Positions 23,916 through 36,689 of a DNA stretch of 64,000 nt are shown one piece after another. The number at the start of each line of letters is the position of its first letter. Positions within the stretch are counted from its first letter, which is position 1. The stretch is from Tubiluchus corallicola (lineage: Eukaryota > Priapulida > Priapulimorpha > Priapulimorphida > Tubiluchidae). Under the pieces are notes generated by a model. That model did no database searches. It had not been told where the DNA came from and worked only from the letters and a program-made list of their open reading frames with translations. The DNA lies in contig JAQGDQ010000279.1 of the NCBI GenBank assembly GCA_030141605.1, positions 64,001 through 128,000 of the forward strand, written 5' to 3'. The translations under genes and the position numbers were made by a program.

Positions 23916-26485
23916 TTAGCAAGTACATCTTATCAGTTCAAATGGATGGTACTGACATCGGTCTGGACACAACTGCAAGCTTCTAGGGCGTGGTCTAGCT
24001 CTTGGTCTTGGACGTCTGTGTCTCGGGCGGCTATCTCTGATCAGCTTGCTGGGACATAATGTGGTCCTCATCTTCGTCTCGTCCACAGGCGTTTCCTCGC
24101 CATCTTGGTCAACGCAGAAGCATTCTCTTTGACGAATCTGTGAGACGCGGAAATTTTAGAAAAAAATGTTTCAGCTGTAAGCCGCGTAGCCCATGAAAGT
24201 TTTCACTGTCTCTACTGAATGAAAGCAAAGCAAATTGCTAAATAGCTACTCAACTGAATGCAGTGTACTCTTGTTACATAGTGAGAATATTAGTTACTCT
24301 TTGATGAGTTAATAGACGCCCGTTGCCAATTTATTCATTCATTCGTTCGTTCGTTCGTTCGTTCGTTCATTCGTTCGTTCATTCATTCATTCATTCATTC
24401 ATTTCATTCATTCATTCATTCATTCATTCATTCATTCATCTGTTTTTTCTTTAGTTCATTCGATAGTTCATTAATTGTTTTGTTTCATTCAGTCATTCTC
24501 CCTTGTTGCTTTCTCACATCGCTATGTCAACGCTGTTCCGCTTGTGCCAACATCCATCAGTTATTTGCTCATTTGTTTATCAACATAGATTAATAAGTTA
24601 GTCAGCAAGAAAATCACTCATCCACTCAGTATGTCAGCTACTCGATTTGTCAACCACCACTTCAGTCAAATTGCAACTTAGCAAGGTGTAATATCAATTA
24701 TACGTGTAAGAGCTACCGTAGAAAAGAATACACAATTAATCAATCAGATCCTCACTCGCCCGTCCTGTCAGTCATTCATCATAGAACCAGAAGTGCAATC
24801 ATGCAGACAGCTGATCAAGTCAAGCAAGCAGTCAACGACCTGTCAGTGCATCCGTCAGGTGTAAACGGTCAACTAATCAAATGAATGGTCACTTCATTCG
24901 ATAGACATTTGATTTCACAGTCAAGTCAGCCAGCTAAATATGTGAGCATTAATCTTCATTTGATGATTGATATGACATTTAACGGAATATTGAACAAGTT
25001 ACTGTTCATGTCACATCCACCCATGGGTTTTTGAAAGAAACTAATAAAAGAGACATTACCGAGTATCCATAACCCAAGCTGTGATCGCAACTGCAGGGCG
25101 TGGTGACCTCATTCCTACACGATATTAGTCTGTCTCTTCCACAGAGTTTCCTGGCGATCAGGTCAGATAAACACATGCTTCTGAGACCAATCAAAGTGTT
25201 AATGTCTATATCGTCTACATCAACATCAAAAGCGTCCAAAACTTCTGCAGCGTTTTGTGGAAGTACGCTGGCATTTACACCTGGATAAAACGAGTTCATC
25301 TGTGAAGATTGTTTCCAAATACAGCAGTGTCGTTTGAGATAACGACTACAAGAAAAATCGACAAACATTAATCCTCAAAATAAAAGTTTTTACAAGAAAA
25401 ATACTAAGAGAGCAAAAAAAACAAAAAAATTAGCAGCAGCAAGGCGGTGTCAGATTTTCGTTAGTAGAATAAACTTTAATTCACGTTATGATTTTTAGTC
25501 CGCTTTTATTTTATTTTCGATCATTCGTACGTTAAGAATTTGTGAAAACTTCGATTACACACAGAATTATTTATGCCCTGTTTTGTTAACAGCCTGGTTG
25601 GTCATGGTTATAGACATGTACTTCAAACTAGGTTTGCAGATGGTTTTTGCTTCTTGTCAGTGTGGCGCCATCTGGTGAAAGAAAACGAAACTATCAGTAA
25701 GCCGTTACCTGCAGCTGCTAGCCGTTTTGCAAGTCTCTCCCGCAGGTTCGCACTGCCAGCCAGATTTCTTTCCCTGAAGAAGCAGGAAAATCTACTGATG
25801 TAGTCATCATCGTCGAAATCGTCATCGTCATCATCATCACCATCATCATACCGGTCGTCGCTGACTTCTCGTGAAACAGCCAGAGTGATCGCCTGAAAGA
25901 TATTCATATTATGAAATTTATGTGGATTTTTTTAGGTTCTTGGTAAAGTAAAACTGCTAAATGTATTTTTATTGCTTTCTGTGCCGAAGCAAAATAAATA
26001 AGCAAAGGGTAGATATAAAGGGTAGATTTTTCAAGAACCAGTAAAAGGGAACAATAAAAATACTTCTAGAGGAACTACATCGAGCCGAAAGTACTTCAAA
26101 ATTGGTGATTAGATGCAAAAAAAAAACAGATAATGAATTCGCTTCAAATCGAACATTTTACTCCACATTAATCATTTCTTTCATTTTCCAACATTGTGTT
26201 TTTCCTTTCATTTTCCAGCATTCTCAAGCTACATTATTTTTCTATCAAGTTGTATTTAGAGATTAGTCATCAAAACGATATTTCAACAAATTGATAAATT
26301 TTTCAGTGAAAACATTATAGAGCGGAATTAAAATGAATATGTATATGGGCTCATGAGACGTTTTATATTTTAAACAGACATGTCTACACAGATTATTTCA
26401 TGTATACTATACAAACTAGTAAATAGTAAAGAAAACTTACCAGGCAATAAGCCATCGCCAACAGTAAAAAGTATTTCTTTAGCAT
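23916..26485 (-). CDS. Unassigned secreted Cys-rich protein with poly-Asp tract and thyroglobulin-1-like core (223 aa)
   Basis: Coding exons, 5' to 3': 26441-26485, 25709-25892, 25060-25280, 23916-24137. Splice phases agree and total 672 nt. Residues 1-20 form a signal peptide (MLKKYFLLLAMAYCL plus AITLA). Next come an acidic tract at 27-46 (seven Asp, Phe, four Asp), a basic stretch with a dibasic KR at 71-72, an acidic segment at 95-104, and a Cys-rich region at 112-158 containing PCSC and ECFCVDQDGEETP. The last resembles the CWCVD core of thyroglobulin type-1 domains, with G-Y-G-Y and Q upstream in the expected order. Then an Arg/Pro-rich stretch at 184-202 and a Cys-rich end finishing CTC. 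The mature part has 13 Cys. I do not recognise the whole protein. It could be a protease-inhibitor-like, matrix or precursor protein. TATA box, 5'UTR intron and poly(A) signal support a real gene. Confidence 0.8.
24329..24440. repeat. (ATTC/GTTC)n tetranucleotide array
   Basis: Alternating blocks of ATTC and GTTC, about 27 units, lie 3' of the secreted gene's last coding acceptor, within its final intron. A degenerate CAGTCAGT tract follows (24590-24940). Confidence 0.9.
25665..25673 (+). promoter_or_regulatory. GCGCCATCT site (CTCF-like core), copy 3
   Basis: Context GGCGCCATCTGGTGA, all but one position of the CTCF consensus, in the intron between the second and third coding exons of the secreted-protein gene. 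Confidence 0.35.
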
Positions 26486-26805
26486 CCTGTGTAAAGATTG
26501 TATGGAATTATATTTTGACCAACTAAACACCAAAATTAGTAGTAAAAAATAGTAATAATAACAAACGGGATGTTGCGACAAGAAGAGATTGGCAGTGGCC
26601 AGAAAACCTCGAAGTGAATTTCGCCGCTTTGCTTAAAGTTTTAGTACAGCTGAAAGTTCTAGATCAATAAAAGTGGTTTAGCGTTCACAAGGCGAACACG
26701 TGAACATAGCGTAAATTATAATTCAAAAGTTTTAAATGAAAAACCAAATATGCATTAAAACCTAGCAACGAAGAAAAAGTAAAAGGTTGTAAAATTATAA
26801 CCCAC

Positions 26806-26875
26806 CTGTAACTTTTTTGTATAGAATTCTTCTAAAAAGAAACAATCTCTGCTGAATCCTTGGACGGTGTGATTA
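26806..26875 (-). other. Non-coding first exon (5'UTR) of the secreted-protein gene
   Basis: The minus strand from about 26875 to a donor TTACAG|GTGGGTT at 26806 forms a leader exon. The matching acceptor TTTACACAG lies at 26487, one base before the ATG, leaving a 319-bp intron in the 5'UTR. The transcription start is set about 30 bp downstream of the TATA box, so its 5' limit is approximate. Confidence 0.55.
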
Positions 26876-26899
26876 GAGTCGCCTCTTCCTAAGCCCACA

Positions 26900-26905
26900 T
26901 TTATA
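26900..26905 (-). promoter_or_regulatory. TATA box of the secreted-protein gene
   Basis: TATAAA in the context GAGTATAAATGTGGG on the minus strand, followed at 25-35 bp by an initiator-like CTAATCACACC. A focused TATA promoter suits a tissue-specific secreted product, unlike the TATA-less promoters presumed for INTS3 and PNP. Confidence 0.6.
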
Positions 26906-29900
26906 CTCCTAGAACAGGATCCTCATAATTAAACCAAAACGTTTATTTTGCATTACATCCAACACGATGTGCTTACATAACCAATATTTTCATTCTAGAA
27001 ATATAAACCGCAATTCTGAGAAAGCAGCGAAAAGTACAGGTAAGTATTTTTGGTATATGGAAAAAATATATTATTATTGTCACACCCAGGTGGCACTAAG
27101 CTGCGCGATTTTAAGTGTTTAAGAGGTGGCTCCATATAAGTTGATGAATGTGGACTTTACAAGGGTGAGTTTTCCTATCATTGGGCTGACTGACTTTAAG
27201 GCAAAATAAATTCACGTATATCTTGCGTTTAAATTCAGTTTATCACTTTAATATCTAGTCATAGATTTGCACCCAAATTAGCACTAAATTTTAATAAATA
27301 AACTTGTAATCATAGCAATTTTAGTCACAGTCATCATCATAATCATAGTCACATTTCTAACCCTAATCACTTTTTCGTTTTGAGCGTACTCAGTGCGCAT
27401 TTCTGACATGCTGATTACAGCATCTCGATATGACGCTTTTAGCTGCATAATAATTCGGTAAAATAGAAAAAATTCTTTGCTATTTCATAATATATTGAAT
27501 GCGACCGTTTAAAATTCTTCGCAGGTAATTAGTTGTCCAACAACAAGACTGATTTCCAATTACAATATCCTGGATTCGCCCTAGCATAATTACTTCCCAT
27601 CGCACGGGACCAGACTAACATGGCGGATATTATTTTTAAGAAAAAATAAATAAAATTTAATAATATTATTCTAATGTCTGCACGAATCATTGTAGTTATG
27701 CATATATGTCCTTCAACTTCTGATTGAGGCTAATTATTCTCTTAATCAACCTATTAGGAATTTCAGACAAACTTATTACTTGTAGAAATTTAGTGCTTAC
27801 TCTTACAAGGGCGGTTTGTATCTATAAGCACATAAAGTCATGAAATTGTCTGCAATCATAAATTTAATTTTACTAGGTCAGTATACCAAAATCTGAGAGA
27901 CAAATACATGCGCTTGTAATCTCTGTTATAATATCATATCATATCATTTATATGTATATAGGTCTACTTACAATATATGTATAATCAGTAGCATAATATC
28001 ACATCCATTAGATTTGTACATTCTAACACTAGACAACAACATTTTTCTCTTCTCAAAGAACACAATTACAAACATGGGAAAGATGTGAAGGTACCAGAAA
28101 TTTAGTAGTCAGGAACAATGACTTCTGCATATAATATAGTGTACCCTAGTCCTAACTCATTATAAGTTTAGTATAGCATGTATAAGTTCAAGGACATGGA
28201 GACAATGCAGTTCAAATTATAAAATTAGCAATTAAATTGATGGTGATTACAGATGCATTCTGGTAATCTGGTTGTACTTTATTTGAGCAGATTCTATGTG
28301 GTTATTTTTCTTTGGTGCAGATAAAAATAATGTTGTGATACAAAACTGAGTTGTTTTTACAGGCAATTGAACTACCAGTTTGAAAACGGTCAGTTCAATT
28401 CGTTTTTGGTTTATTGCACTAATTCAGAAACGCTGTTTCGTTATTGTATACATGCTCAACTTGTTTACTCACTTTATTATTATAGTTTACACACGAATTG
28501 AACCGCTAATTCCGGTGCACTAATCGCAGTAATAATATTTTCCTTCTTATCCGAGAGTCTCATCTGATACTTATGCATCTTAAGCGTAATTACGGCAGGG
28601 TCGCATGTGGCAAAACTAATTAATAAGGGGAATGAGTCGGTGAAGTACAGAGAGGCCCTTCTCTCTTTGCTTAAAGCTGCAGCCGCCAAATAGGATTTAT
28701 CTCATAGTGCACGCAGGGATAATTTAATAATCGAGATGTAATCTGGTAATATGCTGATGAATAAACTGCATGATTCTACTGATTTATGACATAGAGCGGG
28801 TGGGTCAAAGCATCGACTCGCTGAAGTGCTACCACCTATGGTAGAATAAGCAAACTGATAATGTCGTAAAGTGCTCTTTAATTGTTTCTGTTTGGATGTA
28901 ATTCTTAAATTTTCGATTTTTTACTTTGCAATTTTTGTTGCTGTTTATTAAATGAGTTAAATGAAATATTGAAAAAACAAGGAAATGAAACAAGGTTTTA
29001 CTGCATTTTAGCCCAAACATCGCCCTGTAAACACTCTTGTAATAAGAAAGCTTCAAGTGTGTTGCAGGATTATTTGTTTCATTCGTTGGAAATATTTAAT
29101 TTGATTTACTGTATTATTTGAAAGTATGATTAAATTGCAAAACAAAAATTAAACATTATGCTTTCAAACCATTTTATCCACTTTAAAGAATTGTGGCAAC
29201 ACGTAGTACGTAAATAATGGTATAGTATAAGATAAGGTTGTTTTTTGTAAATATATCGAAAAATCCCAGTTCCAGGACAACGACAAAAAAAAACTCGTCT
29301 CACTTGTGTCAAATAAAAAATAATAAGATCAAAAATGTAATATAATATAGTATTTCTTTAATTATACTATATTATTATTATTTTGTTTATTCGTATATTT
29401 ACAGTTAGGAGATGAAATGTTAAGGGAAGAAAAGGGAATTTTCAAGTATGTCTCAAAAAGCTTTCCATATAAAGTTATATTACTTAGCATTACGCTCGCT
29501 TGTTTGAAAGACTTATGCAATTGAAAAAGAAAATGCTTAATAATTTAAAATATTCACGCCATCTTGTAAAACATCAATGTTTCGCATCCCCTTGTGAGTC
29601 AGAAATCGTCATCAATTCTCCAAAAACGCATTATCAACTTTATTGACAATACAAACTAATTTTCACTTTTGCATATTTAGTTGAACTGTGTGCTGATTAT
29701 TTTTTCAGATCTTACGCAATGTTATCTAAACTTGTTTCACATAACTTACCCATTAAAATGGTGGCATCTAACGATCATTGCCGGAGTTTAAGTTTTATAC
29801 AGCATTGCTGATAACGCAAACTCTATATGCAATAAGACACCATGTAAGTGGTATCAAATTTCAAGGCGACTTTTTTTAGCTTTACCTAAGTAAAGGGTTT

Positions 29901-30650
29901 TCTTGTCCTTTAATACAGAGCCATGATAATGTCCGTTTCTTGGTTTATGTGAAAATAAATAAATTGGTAATTTACTTCGGCATTATCTTTGAGAACTAAT
30001 AAACATTCAGAATAATAATAAAATTAATAAATATTGATGGAATGAAAACTTATCTTTATAAATAAACTTAAGTTTCGTTTTAATTAAGTGTTGAAAAGAG
30101 GAAATTATCGAAAAGCATAACCGAAGCGACCAAACAGAATCAATGGTTTGGCAGCAAATCCCAAACTTTTCTGACAGAGAACTTGCTTAATCAAGTCAAT
30201 TTTGATGAGACGCAGCAGATTATTGTTCGTGGCTTGAGCTATATAACCTTAGTGGATGGAAAATCTTTGGAGGCCGCTGGCAAATCCCACAGTTATATAT
30301 TTGCAAATGCCGGGCAAATGGCTTCATACGATAATAGTTGTTGACGTGATTTCAGGCACGAGTGGAAGCGAAGCCAGTGTAATGAAATAGTGCAGTTAAT
30401 ATATAGAAATGATATAAATGATTTTGGAGTTTCAAGTTTTGTTTTTAATAAGTTATACATCTTTTACAATTTTCTCTATTTCACGTGTAATGTGAGTTTT
30501 TAGAACATGATCTTATTGTATGTTGCCATTTTTTTGCTTTCTTGTTAGAATAAAATTAATTATGAAATAGATATAAAAAGCAGCTACTCGGTGAAAGCAT
30601 TTCAAGTGTACTCATTCCCTTACAAGGAACATTAAGAAACGAAAGAAAGC
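26906..30650. other. Intergenic, no gene recognised
   Basis: AT-rich sequence upstream of the secreted-protein gene with no convincing exon. A low-repeat island at about 28480-28700 has slightly higher GC and TAATTA-type words but no recognisable protein. CTAACCCTAATC occurs once at about 27357. Confidence 0.4.
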
Positions 30651-30699
30651 GTTTTAATTTATTGAAATTCTGCGATAATTTGTGTATATATTATCTTAA

Positions 30700-31000
30700 A
30701 TGACTTTATCATTTTACCTCATCTTATCTCACCTGACCTCACCTCGCTTTATTTCATTTTATTTTACCTGATCTCGCCTCATCTCGTCTTAAGTTACCTT
30801 ACCCCTATTTGTCTCACCGCCCCCCACTTCACTTCTTCTTTCACAGCCTCACCTCGTCTTAGTTTACCCCATAATTTCACCCATCTCACCTTATTTAAAA
30901 TCACCTTGGATCACCTCAGATCCTTTCACCTCCTTTCACAACATCTCGCTTCACCTCACCTCACCTCACCTCACCTCATCTCACCTCAGCTTGTCTTATT
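30700..31000. repeat. Degenerate (TCACC)n tract
   Basis: Imperfect CTCACC/CTTACC/CTCGCC words over 300 bp, becoming a clean run of TCACC at about 30950-30980. An old pentanucleotide satellite. Confidence 0.85.
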
Positions 31001-31278
31001 GAATGTACCATGTTCAATATTCCTCAACTTGATGGAATTTAATAAAAATCAGTAAAAAACTAAGCCGAATTAAGCACGTGAAGATAATTTGAAAAAGAAA
31101 ATTGCCACCAGATATTGCCGCCTGCAACAATTAACATAAATTAGTGTTTATATGTATGTAATTAAATATAGCAAAATCAAAATCAAACTTATTCAAATCA
31201 AATCAAGTCAATAATTATTGATTTATTGCTATCGTTCATGGAAATTAAAATGTGATGTTTCAGTATGTAAATCCAAAA

Positions 31279-31475
31279 TCATCACAGATATGTTAGACCA
31301 TACTACTCGTTTAAATATTTAGCCTATACTCATCATAGATAGGTCACCCCATGTTCGTCATAGATATGTTAGCCTATACTCCTCATAGATATGTTAGCCT
31401 ATACTCGTCATAGATGTGTTAGCCTATGCTCGTCAGAGATATGTTAGCGTGTACTCGTCATAGATATGTCAGCAC
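31279..31475. repeat. 25-bp minisatellite
   Basis: Unit TCATAGATATGTTAGCCTAT followed by ACTCG, 25 bp, in about seven diverged copies; four central ones are in strict register (31384-31455). Non-coding. Confidence 0.85.
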
Positions 31476-31989
31476 AACTCTAAGTTTCCGCACGCAGTTA
31501 CACAACAAAGGATAAAGTTTAGCTTATAAACTACGTCAACCACAAATTTCATTGCGAAGGGGAAAACTCGGCAGCCTCTCAGATTCTCGCCTTCTCTTCT
31601 CTACAAAGGCGGTTCCTCTAATGGACCGTGCTTGTATACACTGGAGACGACTCGAAAGTCTTTTGCTCGCCCGATCAAAATGTACTAAATGTAAATTAAC
31701 TTGGCTTTCAAGTCTAGAATTTGCCATTCTTCGCGAAACGGAGGTAATCCACTCGGGAAAATGTGGCTATTATCTACGCCGCGTTGCTTTTCACATCCTA
31801 ATCAAGGTTTTGTCTGTTTTCTTGCAGCGTGCAAGACTTCCACATAATAGAATGGCTCGTCAGAGGACAGAAACTCTACCTAATTATATCCGTAATAAAA
31901 AATGATGTGTTATTTTCTCCCGCTTTAATAACATTTATTAAACGTTTAGCTGCGGGACTAAAGCCTAGTCATTACCGAACAAGTTGATG

Positions 31990-32125
31990 ATAATTAACGG
32001 TGATGGGCACGGTAATGGCAGGCATTTTACGGCGAATCAGATCTCGCTCGCTGATTGCTAATTGATTCAAGACAGATATTGTGGCTTCGTGGCAATTTAG
32101 CTTGTTCACTAAGCGCGCCAGTATA
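31990..32125. promoter_or_regulatory. Low-repeat island, possible cis-regulatory element
   Basis: A GC-richer, repeat-free stretch with AATTAACGGTGATGGGC and CTAATTGATT words and no coding signal. The composition contrasts with the surrounding AT-rich DNA, as enhancers often do. This is inference only. Confidence 0.2.
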
Positions 32126-32709
32126 CCGCAGAGAGGCTCATGTCAGCTTCCTTTACAACAATCGTCTGTTTCTTTGCAGATGCGTAATCACATCAACGGC
32201 TTCCCGAAAAGCTTTCAAAAGGTGAGCGCGGCGCTGATATAAAACTGGCTTCTTTTCGGATGAGGAGGAGGAGGAAGTAGTAGCGCTGAGAAAGGTATTT
32301 AGGTAAATCGCCCTTTTAGTAATACCTAGAAATTTAACTGTTAACACTTGGCTGGAATTGATTGGCAAGTGCCGAAAGCCACCGCGCGGTTGATTCAAGA
32401 ACTGTAGGAAAGGGACCACCCACAGTTGATCAACCAATTACGAGTATCTAAAATTTATCTTCGTCAGTTTCACGAGCAAATAGCGAAAAAGTTACCATCC
32501 ACACAGATTCTCGAAAACTGAATGATAAAAAACTTACCAAGCAATTTATCCAGGAAGTGCAGTAAAGGTCCACCCGCAGCTGAATGAATGATAAACAAAA
32601 AAAAAACTTACAATAATTACAAACTTACAAACTTCTCAAGACCGAGAAGTTTTATGGGTTTTTATTCGGTTTAGTATGAATAAAGTTTATTTCAAGTGTT
32701 ACCAAGTTC

Positions 32710-32800
32710 ATCATTTGATATACAGTTTGATGATGATGAAGGGGATGATGATGATGATGATAATGATGACGATGATAATAATGATGATGGTGATGGTGAT
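32710..32800. repeat. (GAT)n-like trinucleotide tract
   Basis: Imperfect GATGATGAT/GATAAT run. The Met- and His-repeat frames over it are artefacts. Confidence 0.85.
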
Positions 32801-33419
32801 ATTTGAAACTGTGAAACCCACTACCGCAAATAAGTATATCAACTTCTGTCAACAAATATTCATTGCGCATAACTTTTATTTTAAATACAATAGTCATATC
32901 ACTTTTAGAAAAAGACGGCAATGATTATAGGTAAAATGTGTTAAATATAGGTAATCAACAAAACTCTGCAGTTCTTTGATCCTCCTCGAAATCCACTAAT
33001 CTCTAAGAGGCAGAGATCTCTGGATATTTTCACTTCCTTCCTGGAATTAAGCTGTTATAATCATGTTCCTTGCTGACTTTTATTGAAACAAAGAACTGAA
33101 AGGGGCTGTCAAGTCCTTGTTCGCCCTAATGGCCACTTATCCGTTTAATACCCACTGTTACGTTACACGTCGCAAAGGCTTAGATTGAATTATCCAGTGT
33201 TAATGTATAGTTACCATCCGTGTTATGCTGATGCGTTTTGTCATCTGTCTACAAGCATAATTTCTTCTTCTTTGCCACTAGTTTGTGAAGAGTTTCGTCT
33301 CCGTCCTTAATGGACACATCAAAGGTGGCGTTTTTAAACTGATTTCTGACTTTTCCAGCGTGTTAAGCGAGGTAGCAATGCGGTTGCTGTTGCCCCAACT
33401 TTGCTAACTGATGGCGATT

Positions 33420-33495
33420 TTGATGATGATGATGATCACGACGATGACGGTAATGATGATGATGATGATGACAACGATTGTGACAACGATGGACA
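33420..33495. repeat. (GAT/GAC)n trinucleotide tract
   Basis: Interrupted GATGATGATGAT and GACGATGAC units. Confidence 0.8.
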
Positions 33496-34429
33496 TAATT
33501 TATCGTAGAATAAAATAAAATAAAATAAAAGTAACAATGCCTTGCCTAATTTACGTCATTTAACCTCTGGTGATGTCATGCTTTGTAGCGTGAAAATCAA
33601 AATTAGGCTAGTAAGAACGTCAAGTATCTTAGTCATATTATCGGATATTGAAAAAGTTGGTAATGATACTCTTAATCAACTTCGTTTATTTTACGTCCAG
33701 AGCTAATAATCTTGTATGACATTTTTCTCGCTGTATATTCTGGCAGTAAAGCGTATGTTATATAGGTCATATTGTTTGTCATTTTATTGTTGCAATCTCT
33801 GGACTAAACATAACATGTATAAACATTAGTAAGCTAAAACCCGCATACTAAACTGCTCTGCAAATTTTTCGAGTATGAATGTGCACTCGAGTCTCTATGA
33901 TGTGTGTACAAAACGATAGGAACCATTTAAAGTTATTTTGCTTAAATGTGCGCGCAATCTTGGATGCCGAGTTTTAGATTCTTCTAATAGTATCTTAAAA
34001 GATGTAATTTCTTTTTCTATATGCTTCAAAAAAAAAATTTCATTGAAGTAAAATTTTAATGTACTGTTAATGTAAGTCACTTTTGTGAACAGTCGTTTCA
34101 TTAAGTTCTTTTTTAATCTTTCCAAAAAGTAAGTTATGCTTTCATAATTAGTTTTTTTGTACGTATTTTCATTTTTATGGCCTAAGGCAATGTGTGCGAG
34201 CTGAAATAAAGATTGAATTAAATTAATAAATAAAAAATAAATAAATTTAATTAATACACTATTATTTAAGTACCGACATCTGGATAACAAATGCATGATT
34301 GTTGTCAAAAGAAACTGTAATCCCGGAGTTATTTAATGAATAACTTTTAAACCTGGTAATTACTCTGTTGAAGTAAACAAACTTTAAAAAATTATGAGAC
34401 AAGTCCAGATTTTTACTCCAGATACTACA

Positions 34430-34565
34430 GTCCAGATAGCTGAGATGGTAGAACAGGCGTCATTAAGGATTAGTAGCTGGTTCAAACCCGATCTAGTTCA
34501 TAATTTTTTCTTTCTCTAACATATTAGCCTTAATTGTTACTGTTTGTAATTTGAAAACTCTTTAA
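34430..34565 (+). mobile_element. tRNA-derived SINE-like head
   Basis: CAGATAGCTGAGATGGTAGA matches a Pol III A box, and GGTTCAAACCCGATC matches a B box about 40 bp further on, spaced as in a tRNA. The acceptor-stem ends do not pair well, and the sequence continues into an AT-rich body. It looks like a SINE or tRNA pseudogene rather than a working tRNA. Confidence 0.5.
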
Positions 34566-35029
34566 TTTAATGAGTAAAATAATTGCGGGCAAAACAACTG
34601 CAAGTTTATTCTATTCAGATAATGATGCCCGTTAAAGCGAAAACCCCTGTAATAATAATCAAGTTTGAGGCTATACAGGTCATTCAGCGTCATATTCATA
34701 TAAAGATGTTAAATTAAGTGTAATTACCAAATTTACCACATTTTGACAGCTATGACACCATTTATTATTATCTTGAGCAATTATGGCTTTGAGTTTTAAA
34801 AAAAAAGTTTGCATAAAGAATTCCATGCAAGTTGTGTTTTTGTTTACTGGATAATAGCACCCATATTTCATGCAGCGATGCCTTTCATAATGTAACTACG
34901 TCTTTGTCAGAACAGCCAGAAACTTTGCCACAGTCCGTAATTCTATTTAGATGCAGAAATATGTCTCGCAAATATTTTCTAAATTGCTACTGGAAAATCT
35001 GTCAATATTGCGCAAAATTGCGGCCTTTG

Positions 35030-35170
35030 TAATGCGCCGAATGGCTGCGGGTGAGATCGTACGAATCAACGGCTAAAAGCCTTTTCGCGTTCGTGGACAA
35101 AACGTAATTAAAACATTTACCTGGCGTAATTGAGCCGTCATAATTAGACAAACTGACGGCGAGTGAGGGC
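35030..35170. promoter_or_regulatory. Low-repeat island, possible cis-regulatory element
   Basis: A complex-sequence stretch (GCCGAATGGCTGCGGGTGAG, GCGTAATTGAGCCGTCATAA) with homeodomain-like TAATT cores and no open frame of note. Regulatory function is a guess from composition. Confidence 0.2.
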
Positions 35171-36689
35171 ATTTACGTACATTTATTGCAAATATTGTTT
35201 CGCTGCTATTGTTGTGCCTGATAAACAAGAAAATGCTTTGCTACTTCCGGCGCTAATGTTGTTTCATCGATCACAGTGGGACATGCGCGCGCACGTAATA
35301 ACTACAGTTTACGAACAAAAGGCTGAAATTACAGGTAACTTAAAGAAAACTAGTAGGCCTAATAACGAATTTTACAAAACTGCAGTTAGGGTAAACCGGA
35401 AAAAGCAATTTTCTCAATGTTTTGCAATTCTTCGCATCCATTGTTAAAACTAAGTAGTTCCTTTACTTAATAAGAAAAAGCGCAAACAACTATTTTAAGT
35501 ATACTATACCGACTATTGAATTGCTTCATCACAAATTTTACAAATTTCGTACATACATGTATACGCATAATTTTATGACTTTAAAATTATGCGGAAATCA
35601 AACAAGATATACATTGTATTTGCTTGTATACATATTTTTCGTATAATTTTTGTTGTTTTTATTTTTTCAATTCATATGTTATTTATCTTTTTACACTCGC
35701 ATTTTAATGCATTTTTCTATTTTGTCTGCACATTGTTAGCTTTTCAATTTCAAGCTCGTACTTTGCGCTCTTTGCAGGACGTTTTATAATAGATAATTGC
35801 AGCAAAACCTCTAGAAGCCATCATCCAACACGTCTGTCGATTCACTCACTCTTCTTACAGAATTATCCTTAACATAAGATTTCGGTGTTGCCATGCATTA
35901 AGTCACCCTGCCGTTGAGTGCCTAATGTCAACTGTAGAGTGTCGAACAGTATAGAAACAGCACGTTATTTTCATGGAACACAATTCAATCTTAATTTACC
36001 AAAGCAAAGTTTATTAAAATCACGTATATATTATAATTATATAATTATTTATTTTGTGATTTTAATAAAGTTCACGTTGTTTTCAGCATCACAACGCCTG
36101 TACTCACTACCTACTACCATCATTCACTACCCGCTACCTGTAATCACTACGCGCTAACTGTAACCGCTATCCACTAGCACTAGAAGGAGCGAGAATTTTC
36201 CCTACATAAAAAACAGCATGAGCGGTCAAACTTGACCACTGCCATTTTTGAAAGAAAGAATACTATGGTTATTATTGTTATTAAGGTTGACTTTGTCACC
36301 ATGGTTACTAGTATTAACTAATTACTTAGACTGGCCAATTATTCAGACTAACTAAAAAGTTAATTAGGCTAATTCATTGTAAGTCGCATATAAATAAAGC
36401 ATGACAATGCTTTTCTTGCAAAAATCTGGTATTTTGAAAAGTAATTTGAACATCTAAGTCGTTACAAGTTTCTAAACAAACTGAGCAGTAACCACAAGTT
36501 ACTATCAGATTATAATTATTATTATAATTATTATGCTATTTTTTTCGTGTTCACGTGCTGTCCTCACATCTCATACACTGACTTTACTCCTAGAATGTGC
36601 CGACGTCTGCTTTTATACAAAATATACCTGTAGCATTTCATAATCACATAAACACGCATGAAAGCAATAATTAATAATTAGAAGGTTTG

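Noticed and set aside
31279-31475. CRISPR-like array
   Set aside because: Units are contiguous and diverged without spacers, in a eukaryotic context; it is a minisatellite.
31552-31905. 117-codon plus-strand frame
   Set aside because: Open but with no domain, signal or splice context; the antisense strand is also open over part of it, as in unselected sequence.
33895-34308. 137-codon minus-strand frame
   Set aside because: Lys/Ile/Phe/Asn-rich composition typical of AT-rich non-coding DNA, with no motif.
34430-34505. Functional tRNA gene
   Set aside because: A and B boxes are good but the acceptor stem does not pair and the anticodon arm is poor, so it is called a SINE-like head.
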